NCBI GenBank assembly: GCA_033764435.1
Contig: JANRIX010000010.1
Span: 285,155 to 349,154, forward strand
Origin: JAEUMY01 sp033764435
Lineage (GTDB): Bacteria > Pseudomonadota > Gammaproteobacteria > Burkholderiales > Usitatibacteraceae
Direction: 5' to 3'
DNA: 64,000 nt
Part shown: positions 30,617-39,981 of the stretch, piece after piece
Position numbering within the stretch: the stretch's first letter is position 1
Layout of the letters: the number at the start of each line of letters is the position of its first letter
The notes under the pieces: model-generated
Told to the model about the DNA's origin: nothing
What the model saw: the letters and a program-made list of their open reading frames with translations, nothing else
Databases searched by the model: none
Made by a program: the position numbers and the translations under genes

Positions 30617-31347
30617 AGCGATAGCCCCAGATATCGTTGCTGCGCGGCCTGATCCGCGATGAAGTCCGCCTGCGAGGCGGCATGCACGATGCGGCCGTCC
30701 TCCATCACTGCCACGTGATCGCCCAGGCGGCGTGCGAAGCCGAGATTCTGTTCCACCAGCAGGATGGTGGTGCCCTGGCGCTTCACCTCCTGCAGCGCTT
30801 CCAGCAGATTGGCCACGATGGCGGGGGCGAGGCCCTTGCTGGGTTCATCAATCACCAGCAGTTCGCGCGGCTCGATCACGGCGCGCGCCACGGCCACCAT
30901 CTGCTTCTGTCCGCCAGAGAGTTTGCCTGCCGGGTAATGCCAGAAGGTTTCCACCGCCGGAAAGAGTTGCTTGATCCATTGCAACCGCCGGGCATCCACG
31001 TCTTCCATGCGCGACGCCTGGTGCGCGGCCAGCAGCAGGTTCTCGGCCACGGTGAGGTCGGCGAAGACCGCCATGGACTCCGGCACGTAACCGATGCCCA
31101 GGCGTGCGCGGCTGGCGGTATCGGTGGCGGTGATGTCCTGTCCGGTCCAGCGGATGCTGCCCTGGCTTGCACCCCACAGGCCCATCAGGGTGCGCAGCGT
31201 GGTGGTCTTGCCCGCGCCATTGCGGCCCAGCAGCAGGGTGACCTGGCCCTTGGGCACGACAAGATCCACGCCATGCAGGATGTGATACGCGCCGATGTGC
31301 GTGTGCACGCCGGCCATTTCAAGTAGCGGTGTGGCAGGTGAACTCAT
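30613..31347 (-). CDS. livF: ABC transporter ATPase LivF
   Basis: 244 residues. Walker A GRNGAGKTT, signature LSGGQKQM, Walker B LLVIDEPSKGLAP (the SKGLAP tail is typical of LivF). It overlaps livG and livH by 4 bases on each side, so the four transport genes are translationally coupled. Confidence 0.92.
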   Translation of the reverse strand: MSSPATPLLEMAGVHTHIGAYHILHGVDLVVPKGQVTLLLGRNGAGKTTTLRTLMGLWGASQGSIRWTGQDITATDTASRARLGIGYVPESMAVFADLTVAENLLLAAHQASRMEDVDARRLQWIKQLFPAVETFWHYPAGKLSGGQKQMVAVARAVIEPRELLVIDEPSKGLAPAIVANLLEALQEVKRQGTTILLVEQNLGFARRLGDHVAVMEDGRIVHAASQADFIADQAAQQRYLGLSL

Positions 31348-32153
31348 TCCACCCCCGCGTCGGCTGCGCTGCCGAGGTAGGCTTCCTGCACCACGGGCGA
31401 GGCCATCACCGTGGCGGGATCGCCATCGGCCACCAGGGCACCCTGATGCAGCACGATGATACGGTCCGCCAGTTCGCGCACCACGTCCATCTTGTGTTCC
31501 ACCAGCAGCAGCGTGCGGTCGCCCTTCGCGCGCAGTGCGCGGATGAGATCCAGCACCACGGGCGTGTCGTCGGCACTCATGCCGGCAGTGGGTTCATCGA
31601 ACATGTACACCGCCGGGTCGAGCGCCATCATCAAGGCCACTTCCAGCTTGCGCTGGTTGCCGTGCGAGAGGCTGGCGGCGGCACTCGCGGCCAGCGGCGT
31701 CATGGACACCGATTCAAGCAGGCGGTCGGCCTCTTCATTCACCGCTGTATGGTCGCTTGCGATGCTCCACAGATTGAAGCCGCGCCGATGCGGGCCCTTG
31801 CGTGCGGCCTGCACGGCGAGGCGAATATTCTCACGCACTGACAATCCGGGAAAAAGATTGGTGAGCTGGAACGCGCGGCCCAGCCCGGCCTGAGCACGGG
31901 CCGAGGCGGGCAGGCGGGTGAGGTCCGCACCATCCAGCAGCACGCGACCGGCGGTGGACGGGATCTGCCCGGAGATGAGGTTGAAGTAGGTCGTCTTGCC
32001 CGCGCCGTTGGGGCCAACAATGCAGGTGAGCGTGCCGGGTGTGAAGCGGCACGACACCTCGCGCACGGCCTGATGGCCGCCGAAGCTGACCGAGAGGCCT
32101 TGCGTTTCCAGATGGCCGCGGTGGTTGGAAACGGGCTGCACGCCTGCTGTCAC
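31344..32153 (-). CDS. livG: ABC transporter ATPase LivG
   Basis: 269 residues. Walker A GPNGAGKTT, Walker B VYMFDEPTAGMS, and the LivG-type segment GLGRAFQLTNLFPGLSVREN are present. The signature motif reads LSHGNQRKLE, the usual LivG variant of LSGGQ. A 30-residue loop after the Q-loop (RKGPHRRGFNLWS) is typical for LivG. It overlaps the upstream esterase gene by 4 bases. Confidence 0.92.
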   Translation of the reverse strand: MTAGVQPVSNHRGHLETQGLSVSFGGHQAVREVSCRFTPGTLTCIVGPNGAGKTTYFNLISGQIPSTAGRVLLDGADLTRLPASARAQAGLGRAFQLTNLFPGLSVRENIRLAVQAARKGPHRRGFNLWSIASDHTAVNEEADRLLESVSMTPLAASAAASLSHGNQRKLEVALMMALDPAVYMFDEPTAGMSADDTPVVLDLIRALRAKGDRTLLLVEHKMDVVRELADRIIVLHQGALVADGDPATVMASPVVQEAYLGSAADAGVE

Positions 32154-33154
32154 TTCGCCGTGCCGGATGTCTGCATGGAAAGACGATCCATCATGCCGAG
32201 GATGGCCTGCATCTGCGGCGACTTCTTCGTCGCATAGTCAGGGCTGCTGTAGCCCCACCAGTCCCAGCACGCATTGACGGCGGCCTTGCCGGTTTGCGGA
32301 TACAGCACCACCACACGGTTACTGTCGGCCCAGCGGTTGTAGCCGGCGTCGCGCACGAAACTTTCGCCGACCGTGAGTGCGTTATGGCGACAGCCATGCA
32401 GGGCAACATGCAGGCGGCAGGTGGCCCCTTCGGCACACGACTTCGGCACGTACACCCAGGCCTTGCTGTCGAGGCTGGGCAGCTTGTCGTCCGCCTGTTG
32501 GATCTCATGCAAGGTGCCCGTTGCCTTGTCGCTGCGCGGTTCGAGTTTCCCGTACAGATGCGAGAGCACCGCGCCCGCCAGATCGAAGCCGCAGTTGTTC
32601 AGCCACGGGGCCGCCTTGGCCGTGCATTCGGCGCCGGGGCCATCGGTAATGAAGGCATGCTCGGCCGGGACATCACTTTTCTGCACGATCGCTGCACCGG
32701 GCGCAATGGCGGCGTAATACTTGGCCAGCGCTTGCCCGGCCGTCGGCTTGACCACAGAATCCTTGCTGCCATTGAAGACGTAGACGCGCGCCTTGGCCAG
32801 ATTCTCGATGGGATCGACGAGGCCCTCGGTGGCGCGCTTCCGGGTCAACGCCGCCAGCGCGTCGACCGGGATGTCGGCATTGCCGAGGCAGCGCACGAGT
32901 GCATTCATCACGTTGGCTTCGGCGCAGTCGTACGGGCCGGATGCGATGCCGGCCATGCCAACCGGAAAGCGTGAAGAGAAGGCGACATGCAATTGCGTCG
33001 CCATGTAGCCGCCGGAGGAAATGCCCGAGACGGAAGTTTGCGTGGAATCGAGCTTGAGTTTGGGCAGTGCGCCAGGTTGTGCCTCTGCAGGGAGCGCGCC
33101 CAGCACCGTCGTCGTCAACAGCGCGCATGCTCCAAGTACGAATGTTCGCGTCAT
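32150..33154 (-). CDS. Secreted PHB-depolymerase-like esterase
   Basis: 334 residues with a signal peptide (VLGACALLTTTVLGALPAEA). The lipase box GISSGGYMA is close to the N-terminus, and HVALHGCRH and QTGKAAVNACWDWWGYSS match extracellular poly(3-hydroxybutyrate) depolymerases and related feruloyl esterases. Several cysteines suggest a disulfide-bonded periplasmic or secreted enzyme. It sits inside an ABC uptake operon between the substrate-binding protein and livG, so it probably releases the compound that the transporter imports. Confidence 0.82.
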   Translation of the reverse strand: MTRTFVLGACALLTTTVLGALPAEAQPGALPKLKLDSTQTSVSGISSGGYMATQLHVAFSSRFPVGMAGIASGPYDCAEANVMNALVRCLGNADIPVDALAALTRKRATEGLVDPIENLAKARVYVFNGSKDSVVKPTAGQALAKYYAAIAPGAAIVQKSDVPAEHAFITDGPGAECTAKAAPWLNNCGFDLAGAVLSHLYGKLEPRSDKATGTLHEIQQADDKLPSLDSKAWVYVPKSCAEGATCRLHVALHGCRHNALTVGESFVRDAGYNRWADSNRVVVLYPQTGKAAVNACWDWWGYSSPDYATKKSPQMQAILGMMDRLSMQTSGTAK

Positions 33155-33167
33155 GAGTTCTCCGGGT

Positions 33168-34391
33168 TCAGCGCCTGCCGGGCGCCTTGGTGTTCTGGAT
33201 GGGAATGGCCAACATCTCGGGGGTGAGTTCGCGCACCAATTCAGGAATGGCCCAGGCGACGTTCGGGTCCACCTTGATGCGGAAGTGATACATGGATTGA
33301 AGGGCCTGGTGGTCCTCCGCGCGGAAGATCATGCGCCCCTTCGGTGTGTCGAACGCCATGCCACGCATGGCCGCCACCAGACGGTCGCCCTTGCTGTCGC
33401 CGTTCGTGGCCTTCAACGCGGTCACCACGGCAGAGGCGGCGGCCATGCCGCCTGCGGTGAAGAAGTCCGGTGGCGTCTTGAACTGGGCGAAGTGGCGTTT
33501 TACCAGCTCGTCATTCATCGCATTCTTCGGCAGCTCGTAGTAATAGTTGGTCGCCCCTTCCATGCCCGGGAATGCCTTGTAGGCGGCCATGGCGGCCAGG
33601 ATATTGCCGCCGGTGGCGATCTCGATGCCGTGGCGCGCCAGATTCTGGTCGGCAATCTTGAACGGGTTGCCGCCCGCCCAGATGATGAAGAGGACCTTGC
33701 GGCCGGGCGCGTTTTTTAACCGGGCAATGATGCGTTGCGCACCCGCAGTGAAGTCGGAGGTCGCCGGTGGCAGGTATTCCTCATGCGCCACTTGCGCGGT
33801 TTTCAGCGCCTGCTTGAATGCACGGATGCCGTCGCGGCCGAAGGCGTTGTCCTGCGCAAGCGTGGCGAGGGTGGTGCCGGGCTTGTCCAGAACCATCGCA
33901 TTGGACACGGCATCCTGGGTACTGGAGCGGGCGGTGCGAAACACATAGCGGTTCCACTTGGCCCCGGTGATGCTGTCGGCCACGGCCGGTTCGACGATCA
34001 GGATGCGCTTGTACTCCTCCGCGATGGGGAGCGTCGACAGGGTGACTCCGGATGAGGCCGCGACGATGGCGAGGTCGGCCTTGTCATCCGCATAGGCGCT
34101 CTCCAGCTGGGCCTTGCCGATATCCGGCTTGCCATGGCTGTCCTTCTCCACCACGACGATGGGCCGTCCCGCCACGCGCAAGGTGCCGCCGGTAGCGACA
34201 TCCAGGCCCATCATGAAGCCGGCATGGGTCTGCTTCATGTAGGCCTCGAGCGGACCCGTCTTGTCGTAAATGAAGCCGATGACGAGCGGCTTCGCCGATG
34301 GCGCACCCTCGGCATGCACCACGCCGGATTGCATGACGGCGAGCAGCGCGAACAGCATGGCGCGCCGCCAGCGGCGCGGCAGATTCAACAT
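33168..34391 (-). CDS. Periplasmic substrate-binding protein of the Liv-type transporter
   Basis: 407 residues from ATG 34391, chosen for GAGGAG 5-10 bases upstream and a following signal peptide (RRAMLFALLAVMQSGVVHA). The mature protein is a type I periplasmic-binding fold of the LivK/Leu-Ile-Val group (VIGFIYDKTGPLEAYMKQ, VVEKDSHGKPDIGKAQ, DNAFGRDGIRAFKQAL). First gene of the operon SBP-esterase-livG-livF-livH-livM. Confidence 0.87.
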   Translation of the reverse strand: MLNLPRRWRRAMLFALLAVMQSGVVHAEGAPSAKPLVIGFIYDKTGPLEAYMKQTHAGFMMGLDVATGGTLRVAGRPIVVVEKDSHGKPDIGKAQLESAYADDKADLAIVAASSGVTLSTLPIAEEYKRILIVEPAVADSITGAKWNRYVFRTARSSTQDAVSNAMVLDKPGTTLATLAQDNAFGRDGIRAFKQALKTAQVAHEEYLPPATSDFTAGAQRIIARLKNAPGRKVLFIIWAGGNPFKIADQNLARHGIEIATGGNILAAMAAYKAFPGMEGATNYYYELPKNAMNDELVKRHFAQFKTPPDFFTAGGMAAASAVVTALKATNGDSKGDRLVAAMRGMAFDTPKGRMIFRAEDHQALQSMYHFRIKVDPNVAWAIPELVRELTPEMLAIPIQNTKAPGRR

Positions 34392-34494
34392 CTCGTCTCC
34401 TCGTTGGCGGAATGCGGCGGCGCCAGCATGTCGGCGCGTTGCACCCTCGGCCCGCCCGCGCACGCGTCATCAGACTCGCGCAAATGGGGGGTGG

Positions 34495-34524
34495 TTGCAG
34501 TTCAAAAAGATACTGTGCTACGAT
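34495..34524 (+). promoter_or_regulatory. Probable promoter of the TonB-dependent receptor gene
   Basis: TTGCAG (34495-34500), an 18-base spacer, and TACGAT (34519-34524). It lies in the 263-base divergent gap between the substrate-binding-protein gene and the receptor gene. Confidence 0.45.
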
Positions 34525-34525
34525 A

Positions 34526-34545
34526 AATTCATCAAGTAGTGAATT
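34526..34545 (+). promoter_or_regulatory. Candidate operator palindrome
   Basis: AATTCA-TCAAGTAG-TGAATT, a 6-base inverted repeat around 8 bases, placed at the expected transcription start of the receptor gene. The size fits a TetR- or similar dimeric repressor; a TetR gene lies at the far end of the receptor gene. Confidence 0.4.
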
Positions 34546-34654
34546 ATATCGCGAAGACCGGAAACGGCGCGCAAGAACATAGAACGCATGGCCATCGGCA
34601 GCACGCGAGGACTGTGCGACGAATTACCGCAAAAACCATCCTGAGGAGAATTCC

Positions 34655-36931
34655 ATGAAAGTCGCGCGACTCTCTGTCGTCATCGCATCCCTGTTCGCGG
34701 CCGGCCAGACGCTGGCCCAGCAGCCCGCTCCCTCCGCGCCCGCCGGCGCACCCGCCAAGGCGGAAGAGGACAAGACCGAAAAGATCACCGTCACCGCCCG
34801 CCGCCGCGAAGAGACGCTTCAGGACGTGCCGGTCTCGGTGACCGCATTCACCGCGGACACGCTGTCGAAGCTGGGTCTCACCGACATCGCGGCACTGCAA
34901 ACCACCATTCCCAACGCCACCCTGACCGCGTCGCGCGGCACCAACTCCACGCTGACTTCGTTCATCCGGGGTGTCGGCCAGCAGGACCCGGTGGCGGGTT
35001 ATGAATCCGGCGTGGGCATCTACCTGGACGACATTTATCTGGCACGCCCGCAGGGCGCCCTCGTGGACATCTATGACGTGGAACGCGTCGAAGTGCTGCG
35101 CGGCCCGCAGGGTACGCTGTACGGACGCAACACCATTGGCGGCGCCATCAAATACGTGACGCGCAAGCTCGGCAGCCAGAATGACCTGCGCTTGAAGGCG
35201 GCTCTCGGCACGTTCAACCAGATGGATATTGCCCTGACCGGCAGCACCGCCCTGTCCGATGGATTCAAGATCGGCGGGACGGTGGCCAAGTTCACCCGCG
35301 ATGGCTTTGGCACCAACCGCAGCAATGGCGACGAGAACTACAACAAGGATGTCACCGCCGCACGCCTGAGCCTGGAATTAACGCCATCCAGCGATCTGTT
35401 CGTGCGCATTGCCGGAGACTACTCGCAAGACAAGTCCAATCCGCGTCACGGCCATCGCGTGGTGGCCGGTCCGGGCGAGCAGCTGCTATCCAATGAATAC
35501 GACACCAATGCCAACCTGACCAAGGTGCTGGGACGTGATCAGGAAGTGAAGGCCAACGGCATCTCGGCCACCATCGAGTACAACCTGAGCAATGACCTCT
35601 TGTTCAAGTCGGTTACGGCCAAGCGCAAGGACAAGTCGCACGCGCCGATCGATTTTGATTCGCGCAATGCGCCCGATTTCGACGTGCCGGCCATCTATGA
35701 GAACGAACAGTTCAGCCAGGAATTCCAGCTGAACTACACCGGCAAGAAGTGGCAGGGCATCGCCGGTGTGTACTACCTCGATGCCAATGCCTACAACAAG
35801 TTTGACGTGCGCCTGAACCTGCCTGCGCTGCCGAACACCGCCATGACCGAAGACGACGTGGACACCAAGGCTTGGGCCATCTTCGCTGACGCCAGCTTCG
35901 ACGTAAGCAACGACCTGAGCGTCTCCATCGGCGGCCGCTACACCGAGGACGAGCGCAAGGCCAGCATTCTGCGCAAGCTCTATCTGGGCAACGCCGGCTC
36001 GGTGGAACTGGGCACGCCCGGTGCCGTGCTGCTGGCCACCCAGACCAACCTCAGCAAGAGCGATCTGAATCGCACCGACAAGAAATTCACGCCGCGCATC
36101 TCGATCGGCTGGAAGGCAAGCCCCGAGCACAACTTGTACGCCTCCATTTCCCAGGGCTTCAAAGGCGGCAGCTTTGACCCGCGCCTGAACCTCGCCACGC
36201 CCGGCCTCACCGTGGCCAAAGCCAAGGAAGGCTTCAAGCCGGAAGAAATCACCACGTATGAACTGGGCTTCAAGTCCCAGTTCAACAATGGCCGCGTGCT
36301 GGTCAATGGTGCGGTATTCAAGAGCGATTACAAGGAAGTGCAGATTCCCGGCTCCATCGCGGTGGACACCAACAACGATGGCGTGGATGACAGCTTTGCT
36401 GGCGTGACCACCAATGCGGGCAAGGCCAAGATCAACGGCCTGGAACTGGAAATGATGGCGCGCATCACCGACGCCTTCACGATCACCGCCATGTATGGCT
36501 ACATCGATGCCAAGTTCACCAAGTTCGTGGGTGCCGGCAATGTCGACGTGGCCAGCCAGCGCAAGTTCCAGAACACGCCGGAGAACACTGCGAATATTCG
36601 CGCCACCTACGAGTGGCCGATGAGCGCTTTCGCCAAGCGCGGCAAGCTCGCGCTGACCGGCGGCGCCTCGTACCGCGACGACACCCAGCAGTTCGAGTTC
36701 GCCCTGCCGACGCTGGACCAGAAGGCCTTCACGCTGGTGGACGCGAGCCTGGTGTGGACTTCGACCGACAGCAAGCTGCGGGTCGGCCTGCACGGCAAGA
36801 ACCTGTCGGACAAGCGCTACAAGATCGCCGGCTACAACTTCCCGACGCTGCCCACGACGGCATTGCCTAGCGTGCTCGCGTTCTACGGCAATCCGCGCAC
36901 GGTCACGCTTTCGGTCGACTACAAGTTCTGA
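34655..36931 (+). CDS. TonB-dependent outer-membrane receptor
   Basis: 758 residues. The signal peptide ends at AGQTLA. The TonB box region is KITVTARRREETLQDVPVSV, followed by the plug domain with IRGVGQQDP and VEVLRGPQGTLYGRNTIGGAIKY, then a 22-strand-type barrel ending in Phe (LSVDYKF). The style (TLQDVPVSV, GRNTIGG) is that of receptors for complex organic substrates rather than siderophores. Divergent from the Liv-type operon with its esterase, so the two may bring the same ester or polymer fragment through the outer and inner membranes. One palindrome copy at 36590 encodes A-N-I-R. Confidence 0.92.
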   Translation: MKVARLSVVIASLFAAGQTLAQQPAPSAPAGAPAKAEEDKTEKITVTARRREETLQDVPVSVTAFTADTLSKLGLTDIAALQTTIPNATLTASRGTNSTLTSFIRGVGQQDPVAGYESGVGIYLDDIYLARPQGALVDIYDVERVEVLRGPQGTLYGRNTIGGAIKYVTRKLGSQNDLRLKAALGTFNQMDIALTGSTALSDGFKIGGTVAKFTRDGFGTNRSNGDENYNKDVTAARLSLELTPSSDLFVRIAGDYSQDKSNPRHGHRVVAGPGEQLLSNEYDTNANLTKVLGRDQEVKANGISATIEYNLSNDLLFKSVTAKRKDKSHAPIDFDSRNAPDFDVPAIYENEQFSQEFQLNYTGKKWQGIAGVYYLDANAYNKFDVRLNLPALPNTAMTEDDVDTKAWAIFADASFDVSNDLSVSIGGRYTEDERKASILRKLYLGNAGSVELGTPGAVLLATQTNLSKSDLNRTDKKFTPRISIGWKASPEHNLYASISQGFKGGSFDPRLNLATPGLTVAKAKEGFKPEEITTYELGFKSQFNNGRVLVNGAVFKSDYKEVQIPGSIAVDTNNDGVDDSFAGVTTNAGKAKINGLELEMMARITDAFTITAMYGYIDAKFTKFVGAGNVDVASQRKFQNTPENTANIRATYEWPMSAFAKRGKLALTGGASYRDDTQQFEFALPTLDQKAFTLVDASLVWTSTDSKLRVGLHGKNLSDKRYKIAGYNFPTLPTTALPSVLAFYGNPRTVTLSVDYKF
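36590..36601. repeat. GCGAATATTCGC palindrome copy 11
   Basis: In the TonB-dependent receptor gene, read as A-N-I-R. Confidence 0.9.
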
Positions 36932-36972
36932 TCCGCATCAGCGGAAGACGGAACAGCGCCTCTGCGAAGGAT

Positions 36973-36996
36973 GTCCGCGGTCAGCCGACCGCGGAC
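36973..36996. terminator. Hairpin between convergent genes, possible bidirectional terminator
   Basis: GTCCGCGGTC-AGCC-GACCGCGGAC, a perfect 10-base stem. It overlaps the tetR stop and follows the receptor gene by 41 bases. There is no T-run on either side, so intrinsic termination is uncertain. Confidence 0.4.
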
Positions 36997-37799
36997 GTTC
37001 GACGCGGCTTCGCCAGCGCGCTCGCCGGAACTTTGGCGGTCGGCAGGCAAACATGACGGATGCCGGCAGCGCAGTACTCGACCATGCGCGGCTCGATGGC
37101 CGCAAGATCCTCGGATTTGCACAGCCCGCCACTGACGCGATCGAGACGGCCGGTGCGGGACAGTGCCAGGGTGAGCGAACCGGTGAGGAAGTGGAAACAC
37201 CAGAACAGCTCCTCGCGTTTCGCATTCGGCAGCGCACGGGACAATGCGTCGATCAGGCGATGCACCACCGGATCGAAATACGACATCACGGATTGGGCCA
37301 CATGGTTGGGATCGTTGTTCACCACGGACAGGAGACGGAAATAATTCTTCCATCCCGGATCGCCGGTCGCGGCACGCGCCAGGAGCGGCTGGATGAAGGC
37401 GCGCACCGCTTCCTCCAGCGTGATCCGTCCCCCGACACGATCCAGCTCATCGAAGGCGCGCATACGCTCGGCGAAGACCAACTCGGCGCGCCGTCCCAGC
37501 ACAGCATCAAACAGCCCCTGCTTGGACGTGAAGTAGTAATGCACCAGCGCTGTGTCCACGTTGGCGAGCTCGGTGACCTCGCGAATGGTGACGCCGTCAA
37601 AGCCGCGTTTGGAGAAGAGATCCTCCGCTGCATCGAGGATACGGTCGGCGGCATCGGGCCGCGCGAGGTCCTTGCGTGGCCGGCCAACGGTCGCCTTGGG
37701 CCGGCCGCGGGGCTTGCCGGGCTGTGCCTTCGCCGTCGCCTTCACTTTGGCGGCCGTTGTGCGCGGTGTCGTGCTGGCCTTGCGTTTGGCGGAAGTCAT
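36981..37799 (-). CDS. TetR-family regulator with AT-hook-like N-terminus
   Basis: 272 residues from ATG 37799 (MTSAKRKAST); a longer frame reaches 37859 but overlaps the divergent promoter region. The helix-turn-helix is at about 52-100 (ADRILDAAEDLFSKRGFDGVTIREV, then VDTALVHYYFTSKQGLFDAVL). Before it lies a 45-residue Lys/Ala/Thr-rich tail with two AT-hook-like cores (PRGRPK and VGRPRK), unusual for TetR proteins. It is divergent from an alpha/beta hydrolase gene (84-base gap) and convergent with the receptor gene; either may be a target. Confidence 0.87.
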   Translation of the reverse strand: MTSAKRKASTTPRTTAAKVKATAKAQPGKPRGRPKATVGRPRKDLARPDAADRILDAAEDLFSKRGFDGVTIREVTELANVDTALVHYYFTSKQGLFDAVLGRRAELVFAERMRAFDELDRVGGRITLEEAVRAFIQPLLARAATGDPGWKNYFRLLSVVNNDPNHVAQSVMSYFDPVVHRLIDALSRALPNAKREELFWCFHFLTGSLTLALSRTGRLDRVSGGLCKSEDLAAIEPRMVEYCAAGIRHVCLPTAKVPASALAKPRRTSAVG

Positions 37800-37882
37800 G
37801 AAGTGTTCGGTCGGAATGTGTCGCGACCGGCACAGCGCGCAGGCGACACGTGGGCCCATTCTAAAGGAAGAGATTCACGCCT

Positions 37883-38746
37883 ATGAACTACGCCGATGTC
37901 TTTTTCACCAGCGCCGATGGCCTGCGGCTCTATGCGCGTGACTATGCGGGCCCAGACGCTGCCGCGCCGACCGTGCTTTGTCTGCATGGACTCACCCGCA
38001 ACAGCAAGGACTTCGACAATCTCGCCCGCCACCTCGCGTCAAGGGCGCGCATCATCGTGCCCGACACCCGGGGCCGCGGCAGGTCAGATCGGGCGACGGA
38101 TCTGACTACGTATCGTCCCGAAGCCTATGTTTCGGATGTGCTGAAGCTGCTCGATCTGCTGCGCCTGCCGGCAGTGCATCTCATCGGCACGTCCATGGGC
38201 GGACTGATGTCGATGATGCTGCTGGCCCGCGCGCCCGAACGCGTGCGCTCGGTGGTCATCAATGACATCGGCCCGCAGGTTGAGGCGGCGGGACTGCAGC
38301 GCATCGCCGGTTATGTCGGCCAGGATGGCGGTGAAGCGAAAGCGCAGACCTGGCTGGCCGCGACCGAGACTGTGCGTCGGATCAATGCCGACGCTTTCCC
38401 CGATTTCACCCAGCGCGACTGGGAGGACATGACGCGCAATCTGCATGTCCAGATCGATGAGCGCGTGATGCTGGACTACGATCCCGCCATTGCGCGCGGC
38501 CTGGCCGATGGCACGGCCGCACCGGACCTATGGCAACTGTTTGAAGGGCTGGCACCGCGGCCGATGCTCGTATTGCGCGGGGAACTCTCCGATCTTCTGT
38601 CCGCCGCGACCGTCGATCGCATGTGCGCCCACTCAAAGCTGGTGCAGGCGCGAGTCGTCGCGCGACGCGGGCACGCACCCAGCCTGGATGAGCCGGATGC
38701 GCGTGCAGCCATCGATGCATTTCTCGCGGTGCAGCTGAGCGCGTAA
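37883..38746 (+). CDS. Alpha/beta hydrolase (lactonase/esterase type)
   Basis: 287 residues. LCLHGLTRNSKDF forms the oxyanion loop, the nucleophile elbow is IGTSMGGL, and the catalytic His is in RRGHAPSLDEPD. Closest in style to enol-lactonase and carboxylesterase-type hydrolases. No signal peptide, so cytoplasmic. AAAGGAAG precedes the ATG. Divergent from tetR and convergent, almost touching, with a drug-efflux MFS gene. Confidence 0.85.
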   Translation: MNYADVFFTSADGLRLYARDYAGPDAAAPTVLCLHGLTRNSKDFDNLARHLASRARIIVPDTRGRGRSDRATDLTTYRPEAYVSDVLKLLDLLRLPAVHLIGTSMGGLMSMMLLARAPERVRSVVINDIGPQVEAAGLQRIAGYVGQDGGEAKAQTWLAATETVRRINADAFPDFTQRDWEDMTRNLHVQIDERVMLDYDPAIARGLADGTAAPDLWQLFEGLAPRPMLVLRGELSDLLSAATVDRMCAHSKLVQARVVARRGHAPSLDEPDARAAIDAFLAVQLSA

Positions 38747-38747
38747 C

Positions 38748-39971
38748 TCAGGCAAGCTTGCCGGCGCGCGTGGAGCGAAGATAGGCCGTCCAACAGGCGA
38801 GCCCGCCCGCCATGAGTGCCACCATACCGGCGGCGAGCCACTGCGGTGAATGCGACAGCGCGGGCGAGATGAGACCGGCGGTGGTCGCATTGACCATGCC
38901 CGACACGAAGCCCTGCAAGGACGCCGACATGCCGCGCCGTGCGGGAAACATGTCCAGCGACATCAATGAAATGCTGGGCATGGCGAGTGCCGAACCGATG
39001 GCGTAGAAGTAGACCGGCACGATGGCCCACGGTACCGCGGGTTTGGCCAGATGCACGTACAGCAGGTTGGCGAGCGCGGCGACGATCATGAAGCCATACG
39101 CACGCGTGACCGTTTGCTCCTTGCTCCAGCGTCCTGCGACGCGGCCGGAGATAAAGGCGCCGGTCATGATGCCCGCGATGCCCGGCACGAAGAGCCATGA
39201 ATACTCAGTGGGACCCAGGCCCAGATGTTGCGGCAGGTAGACCGGCGCGGAGACGATGTAGAGAAAGAAGGCGTTGAAGTTGAGCCCGACCGCGAACGAC
39301 AGGAGCAGGAAGCGAATATTCGCACCCACCTCCCAATAGCCGTGCATGAGCGCGACCGGATGGAAGGACTGGCGCGATTCCACGGGCAGGGTCTCGTGCA
39401 GCTCGCGGCTGCAAAGCAGGATCAGGCCGCCCGAGAGAATCGCGAGAAACCAGAAGATCGACGCCCAGCCCAGATGCGCATAGAGGTAGCCGCCAACCAT
39501 CGGCGCCACCGCGGGGGCCAGCCCGAAGAACAGCGTCACCATGGACATCAGTTTCTGCGCCTCGGCATCGCTGAAGAGGTCGCGGATCATGGCCCGGCCC
39601 ACCACCATCCCGGCGCCGACCGAGAGGCCTTGCAGGATGCGGAAGAGGATCAAGGTCTGCACGTCGCGTGACAGCGCGCAACCCACCGATGCGATGGTGA
39701 ACACGACCAGGGCCCACAGGATCACCGGCTTCCGCCCAAAGCTGTCCGACAGCGCACCATGGAACAGGAACATGAAGCCGAACGCGGCCAGGAACAGCGA
39801 CAGCGTCTGCTGCATGGACAGCATGGACGTGTTCAAGTCCTTCGTCATGGTGTCGAACGCAGGCAGATACGTGTCGATGGCGAAGGGGCCCAGCGTGGCG
39901 AGTGCTGCCAGCAGGGCGGCCAGCACCCAGCGCGGTGCCTGGTGATGCGGATGGTCGGTGTCGTGCTTCAT
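38748..39971 (-). CDS. Bcr/CflA-family multidrug efflux MFS transporter
   Basis: 407 residues, twelve helices. The family start (ALLATLGPFAIDTYLPAF), the loop GALSDSFGRKPVIL and the segment VGRAMIRDLFSD are diagnostic of the Bcr/CflA drug:proton antiporters. The palindrome at 39312 encodes A-N-I-R. It ends one base from the stop of the convergent hydrolase. Confidence 0.9.
   Translation of the reverse strand: MKHDTDHPHHQAPRWVLAALLAALATLGPFAIDTYLPAFDTMTKDLNTSMLSMQQTLSLFLAAFGFMFLFHGALSDSFGRKPVILWALVVFTIASVGCALSRDVQTLILFRILQGLSVGAGMVVGRAMIRDLFSDAEAQKLMSMVTLFFGLAPAVAPMVGGYLYAHLGWASIFWFLAILSGGLILLCSRELHETLPVESRQSFHPVALMHGYWEVGANIRFLLLSFAVGLNFNAFFLYIVSAPVYLPQHLGLGPTEYSWLFVPGIAGIMTGAFISGRVAGRWSKEQTVTRAYGFMIVAALANLLYVHLAKPAVPWAIVPVYFYAIGSALAMPSISLMSLDMFPARRGMSASLQGFVSGMVNATTAGLISPALSHSPQWLAAGMVALMAGGLACWTAYLRSTRAGKLA
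39312..39323. repeat. GCGAATATTCGC palindrome copy 12
   Basis: In the Bcr/CflA transporter gene, read as A-N-I-R. Confidence 0.9.
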
Positions 39972-39981
39972 GGCGTGAGCA

